A DNA stretch of 64,000 bases from Gemmatimonadaceae bacterium (GTDB taxonomy: Bacteria; Gemmatimonadota; Gemmatimonadetes; Gemmatimonadales; Gemmatimonadaceae). The stretch covers positions 1-64,000 of the forward strand of contig JADYYN010000013.1 of the NCBI GenBank assembly GCA_020853635.1, in the 5' to 3' direction. The position numbers and the translations under genes were made by a program. Positions within the stretch are counted from its first letter, which is position 1. Every line of letters begins with the position of its first letter. Positions 48,439 through 57,534 of this stretch are shown here, one piece after another. Below the pieces are notes generated by a model, which saw only the letters and a program-made list of their open reading frames with translations, ran no database searches and was not told where the DNA came from.

Positions 48439-51400
48439 ATGGGTCGCCGCCGCCTCGTCGTGCTCGTGAGCGCGCTCCTGATGCTCGGCATCGGCGGTGT
48501 GCTCGTGGGCGTGTTCGTGGGCGCCACGCAGGGCGAGGAAGGACGCGACTGGATCCGCCGTTTCGCGCAGGCGCAGCTCGCGCGCACCGTGAAGGGCACG
48601 TTCCACATCGGGCGGCTCAGCGGCAGCTTCATCACGGACATCACGATCGACTCGGTGGAGATCCGCGATCCCGATGATTCGCTGTTCGTCGCCACGGGCC
48701 CGATCCGCCTGACGTTCGACCCGCGCGATCTCATGGACGGTCGCTTGATCGTGCGCACGGCCGAGTTGAATCGCCCGGTGTTCGCGATGCGTCGCGACCA
48801 GGCGAACAAATGGACGCACGACAAGATCTGGCCCAAGCGTGGCGGGCCCAAGGTGCCGCGCTCGCGCACCGCGTTCGGCTCGGTGTTGGTGCTGGAACAG
48901 GTGGCGATCAAGGACGCGAGTTTCGCGCTCTCGATGCCGTGGTCGCCGCCCGACTCGTTGCGCGGTGCGCGGCGCGACAGCGCGATCGCCGTGGCGCTCG
49001 CCGATACGATGATGGAGGCACGGCGTCTGCCGAACGGGTTGTTGCATCGCACCTGGCGTTGGACCGGGTTGAACGTCGATGCACCGCGTCTGCGGCTCGC
49101 GTATCCCGACTCGGCGGGACGCCGCTTCGACGTCGCGTCGCTCGATGTGAACGAGAGCAATCCGCCGTTCCGGTTCCGCGAACTGCGCGGACAGATCCGT
49201 TGGGTGGGGGACTCGATCTGGTTCGATCTCCCGCATTTCCGTCTGCCGGGCTCGCTGGGGCGCGCGGACGGCAAGGTGTGGTGGGGCAACGACCAGCCGA
49301 TGCACTACCGCGTGCATGTGGTGGGCGACTCCGTCTCGCTGTCCGACGTCGCGTGGATCACGCCGTCGTTGCCCACCGAGGGCGGCGGCCGGATGACGCT
49401 CGATATCCGCGATGCACGCGGCATCAAGGACGGGTTCGAGTATGCGATCTCGGACATGGACGTGCGCGCGCACGCCTCGCGCATCCGCGGCCAGATGACC
49501 TGGGTCGTGGGTGGTCCGGTGCTGATCCTGCGCGACGTGGACCTCGAAGGCACGCCGATCGACTTCCAGTTGATCGAGCGGTTCAATACCGCAGCGTTCC
49601 CGTATCCGTTCGCCGGGACCATCACGGGACGCCTGCGTGGGCGCGGCGGACCCTTGAACCGCTTCGTGGTGGACGAGGCGCGCATCCTGTATCGCGACAC
49701 GAACGTGCCCGGCGCCGTGGGGCGGGGCACGGCGCGCGGGATGCTCGACATCCTCGATCCCGCGAACACGGTGTTCCGTGGATTCACGGTGCAGCTCGAC
49801 TCGTTCGACCTCCGCACGCCGCAGTTCCTCAATCCCGACTTCCCGCGCCTCGCCGGCCAGGTGGCCGGGACGGTCGTGCTCGATTCCTCGTGGCTCGACG
49901 TCCGCTTTCGCGACGCCGACATCGCGCATCGTGATGGCGAGTCGCCGGAGTCGCGGTTCCGAGGCACGGGGCGTCTCACCTCCGGCGAGATCGCGATGTC
50001 GTACGACGTCGACATGATCGCGCTGCCGCTTTCGTTCAGCACGCTCGCGAAGTCCTTCCCCGCGGTTCCGTTGCGCGGGGACTTCAGTGGCATGCTCCGC
50101 GCGCGCGGCACACTCGACGATCTCATCGTCGCGGCCGATCTCTCAGGGGAGAGCGGCCGCATCGAAGCCGACGTGCGCATGGACGCCGCGGCGCCGCGCT
50201 ACCGCATCACCGGTCGCGCGGCGACGACGGCGCTCGACCCGCAGGTCGCATTCGACGACGCACGGTATCCGAGCGGTGAGCTCAGCTCGCGTTACACCTT
50301 CGACGTGACGGGCGATTCGCTGGCCGACCTCGTCGGCTCCGCGGCGATGTCACTCGACCGCTCGACACTCGACGGGGTGAGGTTCTTCGCGGGTGAAGGC
50401 CGGTTGCGGTTCGATGACGGCAAAGCATTCGTTGACTCGTTGCGTGTCGAGTCCACCGCACTGGAGTTGAACGGGTCCGGTGCCCTCGGTCTCCACGCCG
50501 CACGCAGCGACTCGATGACGTTCAGTGTGCGCATCGACTCGCTCGGCGGGCTGCGGCGCTGGGTGACGTCGTCGGCGACCGACTCGCTGGACGGTGGCCT
50601 ATTGGTGAACGGCGTGGCCGCGGGGTGGGTGCGCGACTTCGGGGTGAACGCCACGCTCGAAGGTGAGGGCTTGTTGGTGGGGAGTTCGACCGTGCGGTTG
50701 CTCACGGGCACCGCGCAGCTGAGCACGTTGCCCGATGCGCCGACCGGCACCATCACCATCGGTGCCGACACCGCGGTGGCTGCGGGCTTCGGCATCACCC
50801 GTGCGTTCGCGCGTGCGAACCTCGACGGGAGCGGCGAGTCCGACCTCGACATGCAGTTCGCCGGACGCAGCGGCACACTCGGCCGCGGTCGTGCGCATAT
50901 CGCATTCGCCGGCGATACGACGCTGTTCCGACTCGACTCGTTGGTCCTGGCGACCGGCCTGCAACGATGGGCCCTCACCCGGCCGTCGACCTTCGCGTTC
51001 GGTGCACCGGGCTTTGCGGTCGATTCCTTCGCATTGCGCGGCTCGTCGGGCGCCTTGGTGCGCCTCGCCGGTCGCATGCCGGAGGACGGCGAGCTCGACT
51101 TGCGATTCGGCGCGTCGGGCCTGCCGATCGCCGACTTGGCGGAACTGCTGCAGGTGACCGGCACACAATCCGGCACGATCCAGCTCGACGGGCATCTCCG
51201 GGGCACTCGCAGTGTACCGCGCCTCGACGCCACCGGCGCGCTGAGCGAAGCCCTCCTGTGGGGCGTGAAGCTCGACACCCTGCGCGCCAACGTCGATTCT
51301 GACGGCAACCTGCTCGACTTCACCGCCACGCTCGGAGATGCGGCGCGTCCATCGATGCGCGCCGAGGGGCGTCTGCCGTTCTCGCTCGGGCTCGACGGCA

Positions 51401-52962
51401 AGGCGATGGGGCTTCGCGATCAGGACCCCATTCGCGCCATCGTGCGCTCGGACACGGTGAGCCTGCGCCTCTTCGACGAGTTCATCGCGAAGTCCAATGG
51501 CGACCCGGGCAACTTCGCCTTCAATCTCGACGTCGAAGGCACCTGGCGTCGGCCGCGATTCGACGGCGCCCTCGTGGTCCGCAACGGCAGCCTCCGGGTG
51601 ACGCCGCTCGGCGATGTGCGCTGGCGCAACGTGACGGCGGACATCCAGCTCGCCGGCGACAGCATCGCCATCCGTCGGCTCTCGGCGACGTCGGAGAGCG
51701 CGGGGCGCGATGGCCGCGCCTCGGTGGCCGGTTGGATCCGCGTGGCGGACCGTCTCAATCCGACGTTCGATGTCTCCATCCGTGCGAACACCTTCCATGT
51801 GTACAACGAGCGCGGTGTGGCGGACATCGACCTCTCCGATTCGTTGCGCTTCACGGGGGCGTTGAACAACGCGGTGCTGCGCGGTGCACTCACCGCGGAC
51901 CGCGCGATCATCTCCATTCCCGAGATCGCCACCAAGAACGTGATCTCGCTCGAGGAGTTCGATCGGTTCGGCATCCTCGACACCTCGGAAGTGCGCGACT
52001 TGGGCTTGGTGACCCGACGGTCGTCGACGTTCATCGACAACCTGCAGGTGCGCAACGTGCCCATCCGCATGGGACGCGATGTATGGCTGCGCTCGGCCGA
52101 GGCCAACATCAATCGCGGTGGCGCGGTCTCCATCACGCAGGGTGAGATCACCCGTGGGCGCGATGCGGGACTGCGCCAGCTCGCGCTCACAGGATCGCTG
52201 CAGACCGTGCGCGGATCCTACCGCCTGAACGTGGGGCCCGTGCAGCGTACGTTCGAAGTGGAGCAGGGCGAGATCCGCTGGTTCGGCGATCCGGACTATG
52301 TGACCAACCCGTCGCTCGATATCGCTGCCCTGCACACGGTGCGGCAGTACAGCAAGTCGGGCTCACAGCCAGATGTCCGCGTGCGCGTGGACCTCGGCGG
52401 TACGCTGCTCGAGCCGACCGCCGTGCTCTCCACTCCAGACTCCGCGCGCGTGAAGAACGCCGACCTCATCAGTTATCTCGTGACCGGCGGTCCGTCGTTC
52501 GAGATCGGGGCGCGGAGCGGCGACTACTACGCCAACACCACGTACCGCGTGTTGCTCTCGACGTTCAGCTCGGTGTTGGGTGGCAAGCTCTCCGGTGGCG
52601 TCTGCGACGACGCACAGCTCTCGACCTCCGGCGTGGACGGCCTGCAGGGTGGTGGGACGAGTGTGCTCGACGGCACGCGGTTCAACTGTGCCAAGCAGGT
52701 CGGTGACAAGGCCTTTGTCCGACTGGACGCCGGGCTCTGTCAGGTGGGACAGCTCGCGGGCGGAAAGGCCGGTGCGGCCAGCGCGTTCGCTGAATCAATC
52801 GGGCTGAAACTCGACTATCTGCTCGGCAGCGGGTTCACGGTCTCCGGTGGTGTGGAACCGCCGACCAACGTGTTGCTCTGCACCCAGTCGGTGAACGCTC
52901 GCGGCTTCGTCCCCACGCCGCAGCAGTTCGGTCTCGACCTCTTCCGGGCGTGGCGCTTCTGA
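48439..52962 (+). CDS. tamB: Translocation and assembly module protein TamB (DUF490)
   Basis: A 1507-residue protein with one N-terminal signal anchor (VVLVSALLMLGIGGVLVGVFVG) and a very long repetitive beta-rich periplasmic region (AsmA/TamB beta-taco fold). It ends in the DUF490 domain, visible as GGAVSITQGEITRGRD, GSYRLNVGPVQRTFEVEQGEIRWFG, VRVRVDLGGTLLEPTAVLST and NADLISYLVTGG. TamB-type proteins bridge the two membranes and are implicated in outer-membrane protein insertion and phospholipid transport. It starts 2 bp after tamA. The C-terminus has an extra Cys-containing segment (GGVCDDAQ, FNCAKQ, GLCQVG). The stop overlaps the histidine kinase start by 13 bp. Confidence 0.92.
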   Translation: MGRRRLVVLVSALLMLGIGGVLVGVFVGATQGEEGRDWIRRFAQAQLARTVKGTFHIGRLSGSFITDITIDSVEIRDPDDSLFVATGPIRLTFDPRDLMDGRLIVRTAELNRPVFAMRRDQANKWTHDKIWPKRGGPKVPRSRTAFGSVLVLEQVAIKDASFALSMPWSPPDSLRGARRDSAIAVALADTMMEARRLPNGLLHRTWRWTGLNVDAPRLRLAYPDSAGRRFDVASLDVNESNPPFRFRELRGQIRWVGDSIWFDLPHFRLPGSLGRADGKVWWGNDQPMHYRVHVVGDSVSLSDVAWITPSLPTEGGGRMTLDIRDARGIKDGFEYAISDMDVRAHASRIRGQMTWVVGGPVLILRDVDLEGTPIDFQLIERFNTAAFPYPFAGTITGRLRGRGGPLNRFVVDEARILYRDTNVPGAVGRGTARGMLDILDPANTVFRGFTVQLDSFDLRTPQFLNPDFPRLAGQVAGTVVLDSSWLDVRFRDADIAHRDGESPESRFRGTGRLTSGEIAMSYDVDMIALPLSFSTLAKSFPAVPLRGDFSGMLRARGTLDDLIVAADLSGESGRIEADVRMDAAAPRYRITGRAATTALDPQVAFDDARYPSGELSSRYTFDVTGDSLADLVGSAAMSLDRSTLDGVRFFAGEGRLRFDDGKAFVDSLRVESTALELNGSGALGLHAARSDSMTFSVRIDSLGGLRRWVTSSATDSLDGGLLVNGVAAGWVRDFGVNATLEGEGLLVGSSTVRLLTGTAQLSTLPDAPTGTITIGADTAVAAGFGITRAFARANLDGSGESDLDMQFAGRSGTLGRGRAHIAFAGDTTLFRLDSLVLATGLQRWALTRPSTFAFGAPGFAVDSFALRGSSGALVRLAGRMPEDGELDLRFGASGLPIADLAELLQVTGTQSGTIQLDGHLRGTRSVPRLDATGALSEALLWGVKLDTLRANVDSDGNLLDFTATLGDAARPSMRAEGRLPFSLGLDGKAMGLRDQDPIRAIVRSDTVSLRLFDEFIAKSNGDPGNFAFNLDVEGTWRRPRFDGALVVRNGSLRVTPLGDVRWRNVTADIQLAGDSIAIRRLSATSESAGRDGRASVAGWIRVADRLNPTFDVSIRANTFHVYNERGVADIDLSDSLRFTGALNNAVLRGALTADRAIISIPEIATKNVISLEEFDRFGILDTSEVRDLGLVTRRSSTFIDNLQVRNVPIRMGRDVWLRSAEANINRGGAVSITQGEITRGRDAGLRQLALTGSLQTVRGSYRLNVGPVQRTFEVEQGEIRWFGDPDYVTNPSLDIAALHTVRQYSKSGSQPDVRVRVDLGGTLLEPTAVLSTPDSARVKNADLISYLVTGGPSFEIGARSGDYYANTTYRVLLSTFSSVLGGKLSGGVCDDAQLSTSGVDGLQGGGTSVLDGTRFNCAKQVGDKAFVRLDAGLCQVGQLAGGKAGAASAFAESIGLKLDYLLGSGFTVSGGVEPPTNVLLCTQSVNARGFVPTPQQFGLDLFRAWRF

Positions 52963-54437
52963 GCACCCGCCGTGAGACGCCCACCGGAGCACTGCCCGCT
53001 CCGCATCTGCGCGACCTCGTCGCGCTGGCGTCCGATGCCATCTACGCGTTCGACGTGCAGGGGCTGCTCCTCAGCGCCAACCCCGCGACCGCCGAGTTGC
53101 TCGGTGTGCCCATGCGCGAACTCATCGGACGGCGGACCATCGGGTTCATCGATCCGGTGGATCATGCGCACGTCGAGCGCCACATCCGTGCGGTGTTCAG
53201 CGGAGAGCAGCGTCGCTACGAGTGCACCGTGCTGCGGCCCGACGGGGCGCGCCGACTCATCTCTGTCGCCAACTCCCCGGTGATCGAGGACGGCGAGGTG
53301 CGTGCGGTGCTCGGTGTCGCGCGTGACGTGACGGAGGAACGCGCGCAGGCGGCCGCACTCGAACGTGCCGAAGCGCGGTACGCGCGGCTCGTGGATGCGG
53401 CCAGCGACTCCATCGCGACGCTGGACGAGGAGGGCAATCTCACGTCGGTGAACCGCGCGCTCGAGGCCGCCGTAGGCAAGCGGCGTGAGGAGCTGATCGG
53501 GACGCACTTCGTCGAGCTACTCGACCCGCTCGAGCGCACCAAGATGTGGCACATGTTCGCTGCGACACTCGCTGGCGAGCGTTTGCGGCGAGAACTGCAC
53601 TATACGTATCCCGATGGCAGTGTCGGCATCTCCACGGTGCTCTCGGCGCCCATCACGGAGCGGGGCCGCGTGACCGGGGTGCTCGCCATCATGCGCGACG
53701 TCACCGAGGAGCGACACCTCGTGGAGCAGGTGGTCCGCCGCGAGAAGCTGGCCGAGCTGGGCGAGCTGGTGGGGGGTGTGGCGCACGAGATCAACACGCC
53801 GCTCACCGGTATCCTCGCGTTCGCGCAGCTGCTCAGGGCGCAGGCGGCCCTCGACGACAACGGGAAGCAGGCGGCCGACACCATTGTGACTGAGGCCAAA
53901 CGCGCCGCCCGCATCGTGGGCAAGCTCCTGACCTTCGCCCGGCAGACCCCTCCCGAACGCCTCCCGACCGACATCAATCAGGTGCTTCAGGACACCATCG
54001 AACTGCGCCGGTTCGCACTTCGGACGTCCGGTATCCTATTGGATATCGAACTCGATCCGAAACTCCCAGGGACATGGGCGGATCCGTCCCAGCTCCAGCA
54101 GGTGTTCCTGAACCTGTTGGCCAATGCGGAGCAAGCGGTGATCGACGCCGGCGGCGACCGGCGTATCACTGTGCGCACCCGTCGGGAAGGTGATCTGCTC
54201 GTGGTGGCCATCGGGGATTCCGGGCGCGGCATTGCGCCTGAGCATCTCCCGTACATCTTCAATCCATTCTATACCACGAAGCCACGGGGCATCGGCACGG
54301 GTCTCGGCCTGTCCATCTCCGATGGCATCATCCGGGAGCACGGCGGGAACCTCCGCGTGCGCTCGGAGCCGGGCCAGGGGGCGCTGTTCGAAGTCCTCCT
54401 CCCGCGACTCTCCCCACCCGCGACCGACCCCGTCTGA
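52950..54437 (+). CDS. Soluble PAS-PAS sensor histidine kinase (NtrB-like)
   Basis: 495 residues, no membrane segment. PAS1 spans ~20-130 (LASDAIYAFDVQGLLLSANP), PAS2 ~143-255 (DAASDSIATLDEEGNLTSVN), and the HisKA domain carries His279 in GGVAHEINTPLTG. The HATPase has N (FLNLLANAEQAV), G1 (GDSGRGIAPEH), F (IFNPFYTTK) and G2 (GTGLGLSI) boxes. It starts at GTG 52950 inside the tamB 3' end and is followed by an NtrC-like regulator, its presumed partner. The sensed signal is unknown; cytoplasmic PAS domains suggest redox, ligand or energy input. Confidence 0.92.
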   Translation: MALLSTRRETPTGALPAPHLRDLVALASDAIYAFDVQGLLLSANPATAELLGVPMRELIGRRTIGFIDPVDHAHVERHIRAVFSGEQRRYECTVLRPDGARRLISVANSPVIEDGEVRAVLGVARDVTEERAQAAALERAEARYARLVDAASDSIATLDEEGNLTSVNRALEAAVGKRREELIGTHFVELLDPLERTKMWHMFAATLAGERLRRELHYTYPDGSVGISTVLSAPITERGRVTGVLAIMRDVTEERHLVEQVVRREKLAELGELVGGVAHEINTPLTGILAFAQLLRAQAALDDNGKQAADTIVTEAKRAARIVGKLLTFARQTPPERLPTDINQVLQDTIELRRFALRTSGILLDIELDPKLPGTWADPSQLQQVFLNLLANAEQAVIDAGGDRRITVRTRREGDLLVVAIGDSGRGIAPEHLPYIFNPFYTTKPRGIGTGLGLSISDGIIREHGGNLRVRSEPGQGALFEVLLPRLSPPATDPV

Positions 54438-54441
54438 CCGC

Positions 54442-55791
54442 ATGGCGAGCATCCTGATCATCGACGACGAAGTCGCGATCGCAACCGCGTTCGCGATGTT
54501 CTTCCGTCACGACGGCGCGCATCAGGTCACCGAAGCCCACACCGGCGCTGAGGGGATCGAGGCGTACCGTCGGCTGCGTCCGGATCTCGTGCTGCTTGAC
54601 GTGCGCCTGCCGGACATGACGGGCTTCGACGTGCTGAGCGCCATCCGCGATGAGAACCCGGTCGTGATCATGGTCACGGCCTACGGTGACGTGCCGATGG
54701 CGGTGGACGCACTGCACAAGGGTGCGGAGAACTTCCTCACCAAGCCGGTCGACTTGAGCCATCTCTCTGCGGCCGCCGAGCGGGCGCTCGAGAAGGCGCA
54801 GCTGCGTCGGTTGAGCCGCTGGCTCACCACCAAGCGTGGCGGTGGCCCCGAGGTCGTGTTCGGCTCTTCGAACGAGATGCGCGAACTCGCCGCTCAGGTG
54901 GGTCTGCTCGCAGGCAGCGAGCGTACCACGGCCCTCGTGCTCGGCGAGAGTGGTGTGGGCAAGGGGCGGCTCGCCGAACTGCTGCACGCGCAGAGCCCGC
55001 GCGCCGGCAAGCCGTTCGTCGAAGTGAACTGCGCTACGCTGCGACCGGAGTCGCTCGACAGCGAGCTGTTCGGGGTCGAGGCCAGCGCCGCCAACAGCGG
55101 GCAGACGGCGCGCGGTGCGTTCGAGATCGCCGACGGCGGCACGCTCTTCCTTGATGAGATCAGCGACCTCGACCCGGTGCTGCAGCCCAAGTTGCTGCGC
55201 GTGCTCGAGGGGAAGGGATTCCGTCGCGTCGGCGGCAGCGTGGAGATCGCGCCCAACGTGCGGGTGATCGCGGCGTCGTCGAAGGATCTCTCGAGCGAGG
55301 TCGCCGCAGGCCGGTTCCGCGAGGATCTCTATTATCGGCTGGCAGTGATGCCGATCAAGCTCCCGCCGCTGCGCACGCGCAACCGCGAGGATTTCGTGGA
55401 GCTGATAGCGAGTGTGCACGACTCGCTCGCGGCCGACGCGCCGAACGGCCCGAACGCGCTCACCGACGCGGCACTCGATGCGCTGCTCCGCTACAGCTGG
55501 CCCGGCAACGTGCGCGAGTTGCGCAATGTGCTCGAGCGCGCGATGCTCATGGCACGCGGGGAGCCGGCGGTGGACGTCGTGCATCTCCCGCGCGAGGTGC
55601 AAGGGGCGAGCGGGGCTGAAGTGATGCACCACGAGCCCCGGTCGTTGGCCGAGGTGGAGCGGGCGCACATCGATCGCACGTTGCGGGCGCACGGACACAA
55701 TCGGACGCACGCGGCGCGCGAACTCGGCATCTCGCGTGCGACGTTGATCAAGAAGATCCGCGAGTTCGACCTCGCGGAGCGGCCGCGCTGA
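54442..55791 (+). CDS. NtrC-like response regulator lacking the GAFTGA loop
   Basis: 449 residues. The receiver domain is complete (Asp8/9, phosphosite Asp53 in LLDVRLPD, Lys101). The AAA+ domain has Walker A GESGVGKG (168-175) and Walker B GTLFLDEI (233-240), and YRLAVMPIKLPPLRTR follows. The C-terminus is a Fis-type HTH (HNRTHAARELGISRATLIKKI). Between ELFG (208-211) and GAFEIADGG the sequence is VEASAANSGQTAR, so the GAFTGA motif that contacts sigma-54 is missing. It may therefore act on sigma-70 promoters, as such variants (for example Rhodobacter NtrC) do. It is cotranscribed with the kinase. Confidence 0.92.
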   Translation: MASILIIDDEVAIATAFAMFFRHDGAHQVTEAHTGAEGIEAYRRLRPDLVLLDVRLPDMTGFDVLSAIRDENPVVIMVTAYGDVPMAVDALHKGAENFLTKPVDLSHLSAAAERALEKAQLRRLSRWLTTKRGGGPEVVFGSSNEMRELAAQVGLLAGSERTTALVLGESGVGKGRLAELLHAQSPRAGKPFVEVNCATLRPESLDSELFGVEASAANSGQTARGAFEIADGGTLFLDEISDLDPVLQPKLLRVLEGKGFRRVGGSVEIAPNVRVIAASSKDLSSEVAAGRFREDLYYRLAVMPIKLPPLRTRNREDFVELIASVHDSLAADAPNGPNALTDAALDALLRYSWPGNVRELRNVLERAMLMARGEPAVDVVHLPREVQGASGAEVMHHEPRSLAEVERAHIDRTLRAHGHNRTHAARELGISRATLIKKIREFDLAERPR

Positions 55792-55822
55792 CGCGACCGT
55801 CGTCCTGCCTGAGGAGGAGCCG

Positions 55823-56005
55823 ATGAGCGAACGCGATGCGATGGTCTGCCGGGCCTGCGGGAAGGAGGAACGCGCGTCGGAGGGGTATCCCTGCGAGAAG
55901 TGCGGCACCTTCATCTGTCAGATCTGCGTGCTGCGCGGTGTGACGCTCTGCGCGTCCTGCGCCATCATCGAAGACGCCGGCAGCAACGCGCCCGCCGCGT
56001 CGTGA
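55823..56005 (+). CDS. 60-residue protein with four CxxC pairs (zinc-ribbon-like)
   Basis: Four CxxC pairs at residues 9/12, 24/27, 32/35 and 43/46 predict two zinc sites, perhaps a treble-clef or B-box-like fold. ATG 55823 has a strong GAGGAGGAG Shine-Dalgarno, and the composition is not that of a shadow ORF. The family is unknown to me. It overlaps the start of the P1-peptidase gene (GTGA), so both are co-translated. Confidence 0.8.
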   Translation: MSERDAMVCRACGKEERASEGYPCEKCGTFICQICVLRGVTLCASCAIIEDAGSNAPAAS

Positions 56006-57006
56006 GCGACGCACGCGCCGCCGTGGCGGCTCCGCTGGATCTTGCCCGCTTCGATCTCGCCGTCGGTCACGCCACCGACGAGAGCGGCGCCACCGGGTGC
56101 ACTGTGATCCGCGGCGTGCGCGGCGCTCATCGCGCGGCGCACGCGGTCATCGGTCGGGCCACTGGGTCGCGTGAGCTGGCGTTGCTCGAGCCCGGACATC
56201 TCGTGGAGCGCGTCGATGCGATCCTGCTCTCCGGCGGCTCTGCATACGGACTCGATGCCGCCGCTGGTGTGATGCGGTGGATGGAGGCGCGCGGTCGCGG
56301 CTTCCCCGTAGGTGGCGGCGTGGTGCCGATCGTGCCGGCCGCCGTGCTGTTCGACCTCGGGCCGCTGGGGCGATTCGACGCGCGCCCTACGCCGGCGATG
56401 GCGGAAGCGGCCTGCGAGTCCGCCACCAGCACCGGCATCGCCGACGGTGCGGTGGGCGCGGGTGCCGGTCTCACCGTCGGCAAGGTGCTCGGCAAGGCGG
56501 GCGCGATGAAGGGCGGGTTCGGTCTCGCGACGCGTGAGGCGGTGGGATGCGCGGCGGTCGCGATGGTCGCGGTGAACGCGTTCGGTGATGTGCGCGATGC
56601 ACAGGGCCGGATCATCGCCGGTGCGCGGCGGCCCGACGGCACCTTCGCGGACACCGAACGTGTGCTGGCCGCCGGTGGACCGGAGCGAGCGTTCGGCGCG
56701 GCATCCACTGCGGACTCCGCTGCGGCACCCAACACCACGCTTGCCGTCGTTGCGGTGGACGCGAGCTTCTCCAAGGTGGAGTTGCAACAGCTCGCGCGTG
56801 CGGCGACCGCCGCCTTTCATCGCCGACTCGCGCCGGCGGGCTCAAGCTTCGACGGGGACATCGTGTTCGCGCTGTCCCCGCTCGAGGGGCCGAGCGCGCC
56901 GCTCATGCAGGCGGAGCGACTGGTCGTGGATGCGCTCGAGGCCGCGATCGAACGGGCCGTGCGCGTCGCGCGTGGCCGCGACGGCGTGCCCGGCCTCGCC
57001 GACTAG
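56002..57006 (+). CDS. P1-family (S58, DmpA/NylC-like) peptidase
   Basis: A 334-residue Ntn-hydrolase. Family features are ATDESGATGCTVIRG, LLSGGSAYGLDAAAGVMRWMEARG, GAVGAGAGLTVGKVLG and KGGFGLA. The NTTLAVVAVDA segment should be the autoproteolysis site, where a Thr becomes the new N-terminal nucleophile of the beta chain. Relatives are beta-aminopeptidases, nylon-oligomer hydrolases and proteins of unknown substrate. No signal peptide is seen. It starts at GTG 56002 in the stop of the CxxC mini-protein and ends 4 bp before a convergent gene. Confidence 0.88.
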   Translation: MSDARAAVAAPLDLARFDLAVGHATDESGATGCTVIRGVRGAHRAAHAVIGRATGSRELALLEPGHLVERVDAILLSGGSAYGLDAAAGVMRWMEARGRGFPVGGGVVPIVPAAVLFDLGPLGRFDARPTPAMAEAACESATSTGIADGAVGAGAGLTVGKVLGKAGAMKGGFGLATREAVGCAAVAMVAVNAFGDVRDAQGRIIAGARRPDGTFADTERVLAAGGPERAFGAASTADSAAAPNTTLAVVAVDASFSKVELQQLARAATAAFHRRLAPAGSSFDGDIVFALSPLEGPSAPLMQAERLVVDALEAAIERAVRVARGRDGVPGLAD

Positions 57007-57010
57007 CGCG

Positions 57011-57439
57011 CTACGAGACCATCCCGCCCACGGGCGCGGGGATGCCGATGTTCCCCGCGCGCACATGCAGCGCGAGTTCCGCACAGAGGTCGCCGTCGAG
57101 CGTCACGCGCATCACGTGCGTGCCCACCTGCTGGATCGGCAGATCGATCGCGGCGATGACCGGCACGTCGAGTTCGGTCGCGCCGGGAGGAGGGGCACCG
57201 ACTTCGAGCTCGCCCGAGGAACCCCAGATCTCGTCGCCGCCGGGATCGACCCAGCTGAGCGCGAGGACGTGGCGGCCCGTGTCGTCGGGGAGCGCCTTGA
57301 GTCGCACGATCATCGTCGCGCGCGGGTGGATGGCCGGTACGGACGCGACCTGGAGTGCGTCGAACACCCCGAGGATGTTGAGCTTCCCCTCTTGGGAGAT
57401 GTTCGCGGCGTCGGCGAAGAGAGCGAAGGAGACATGCAT
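57011..57439 (-). CDS. DUF6941-like protein
   Basis: 142 residues beginning MHVSFALFADAANISQEGKL, then NILGVFDALQVASVPAIHPRATMIVRL, a pattern I associate with the DUF6941 family of small, probably beta-sandwich, cytosolic proteins of unknown function. The sequence is regular and conserved-looking. It is monocistronic on the minus strand, convergent with the peptidase gene. Its upstream region is the purine-rich repeat stretch at 57440-57515. Confidence 0.7.
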   Translation of the reverse strand: MHVSFALFADAANISQEGKLNILGVFDALQVASVPAIHPRATMIVRLKALPDDTGRHVLALSWVDPGGDEIWGSSGELEVGAPPPGATELDVPVIAAIDLPIQQVGTHVMRVTLDGDLCAELALHVRAGNIGIPAPVGGMVS

Positions 57440-57515
57440 GATGGAAAGATGGTGGATGGCGACGTGGTGTGGATAGATGGGCGTGGGGAGGTGGATGGTG
57501 GCGGGTGGATACCAT
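57440..57515. repeat. Purine-rich degenerate heptamer stretch
   Basis: The plus strand reads GATGGTG GATGGCG ACGTGGT GTGGATA GATGGGC GTGGGGA GGTGGAT GGTGGCG GGTGGAT, approximate 7-bp units with G-rich strand bias. The same GATGGYG unit appears in the metF 3' end and similar units form the arms of the 17866 and 19458 elements. It fills the region between two divergent genes. Confidence 0.55.
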
Positions 57516-57534
57516 GTCGTGGCGCGGTTGGTGC

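Noticed and set aside
57469..57534. N-terminal extension of the EamA protein (MDRWAWGGGWW...)
   Set aside because: It is encoded by the purine-rich heptamer tract, giving Trp/Gly-rich sequence unlike any transporter N-terminus.
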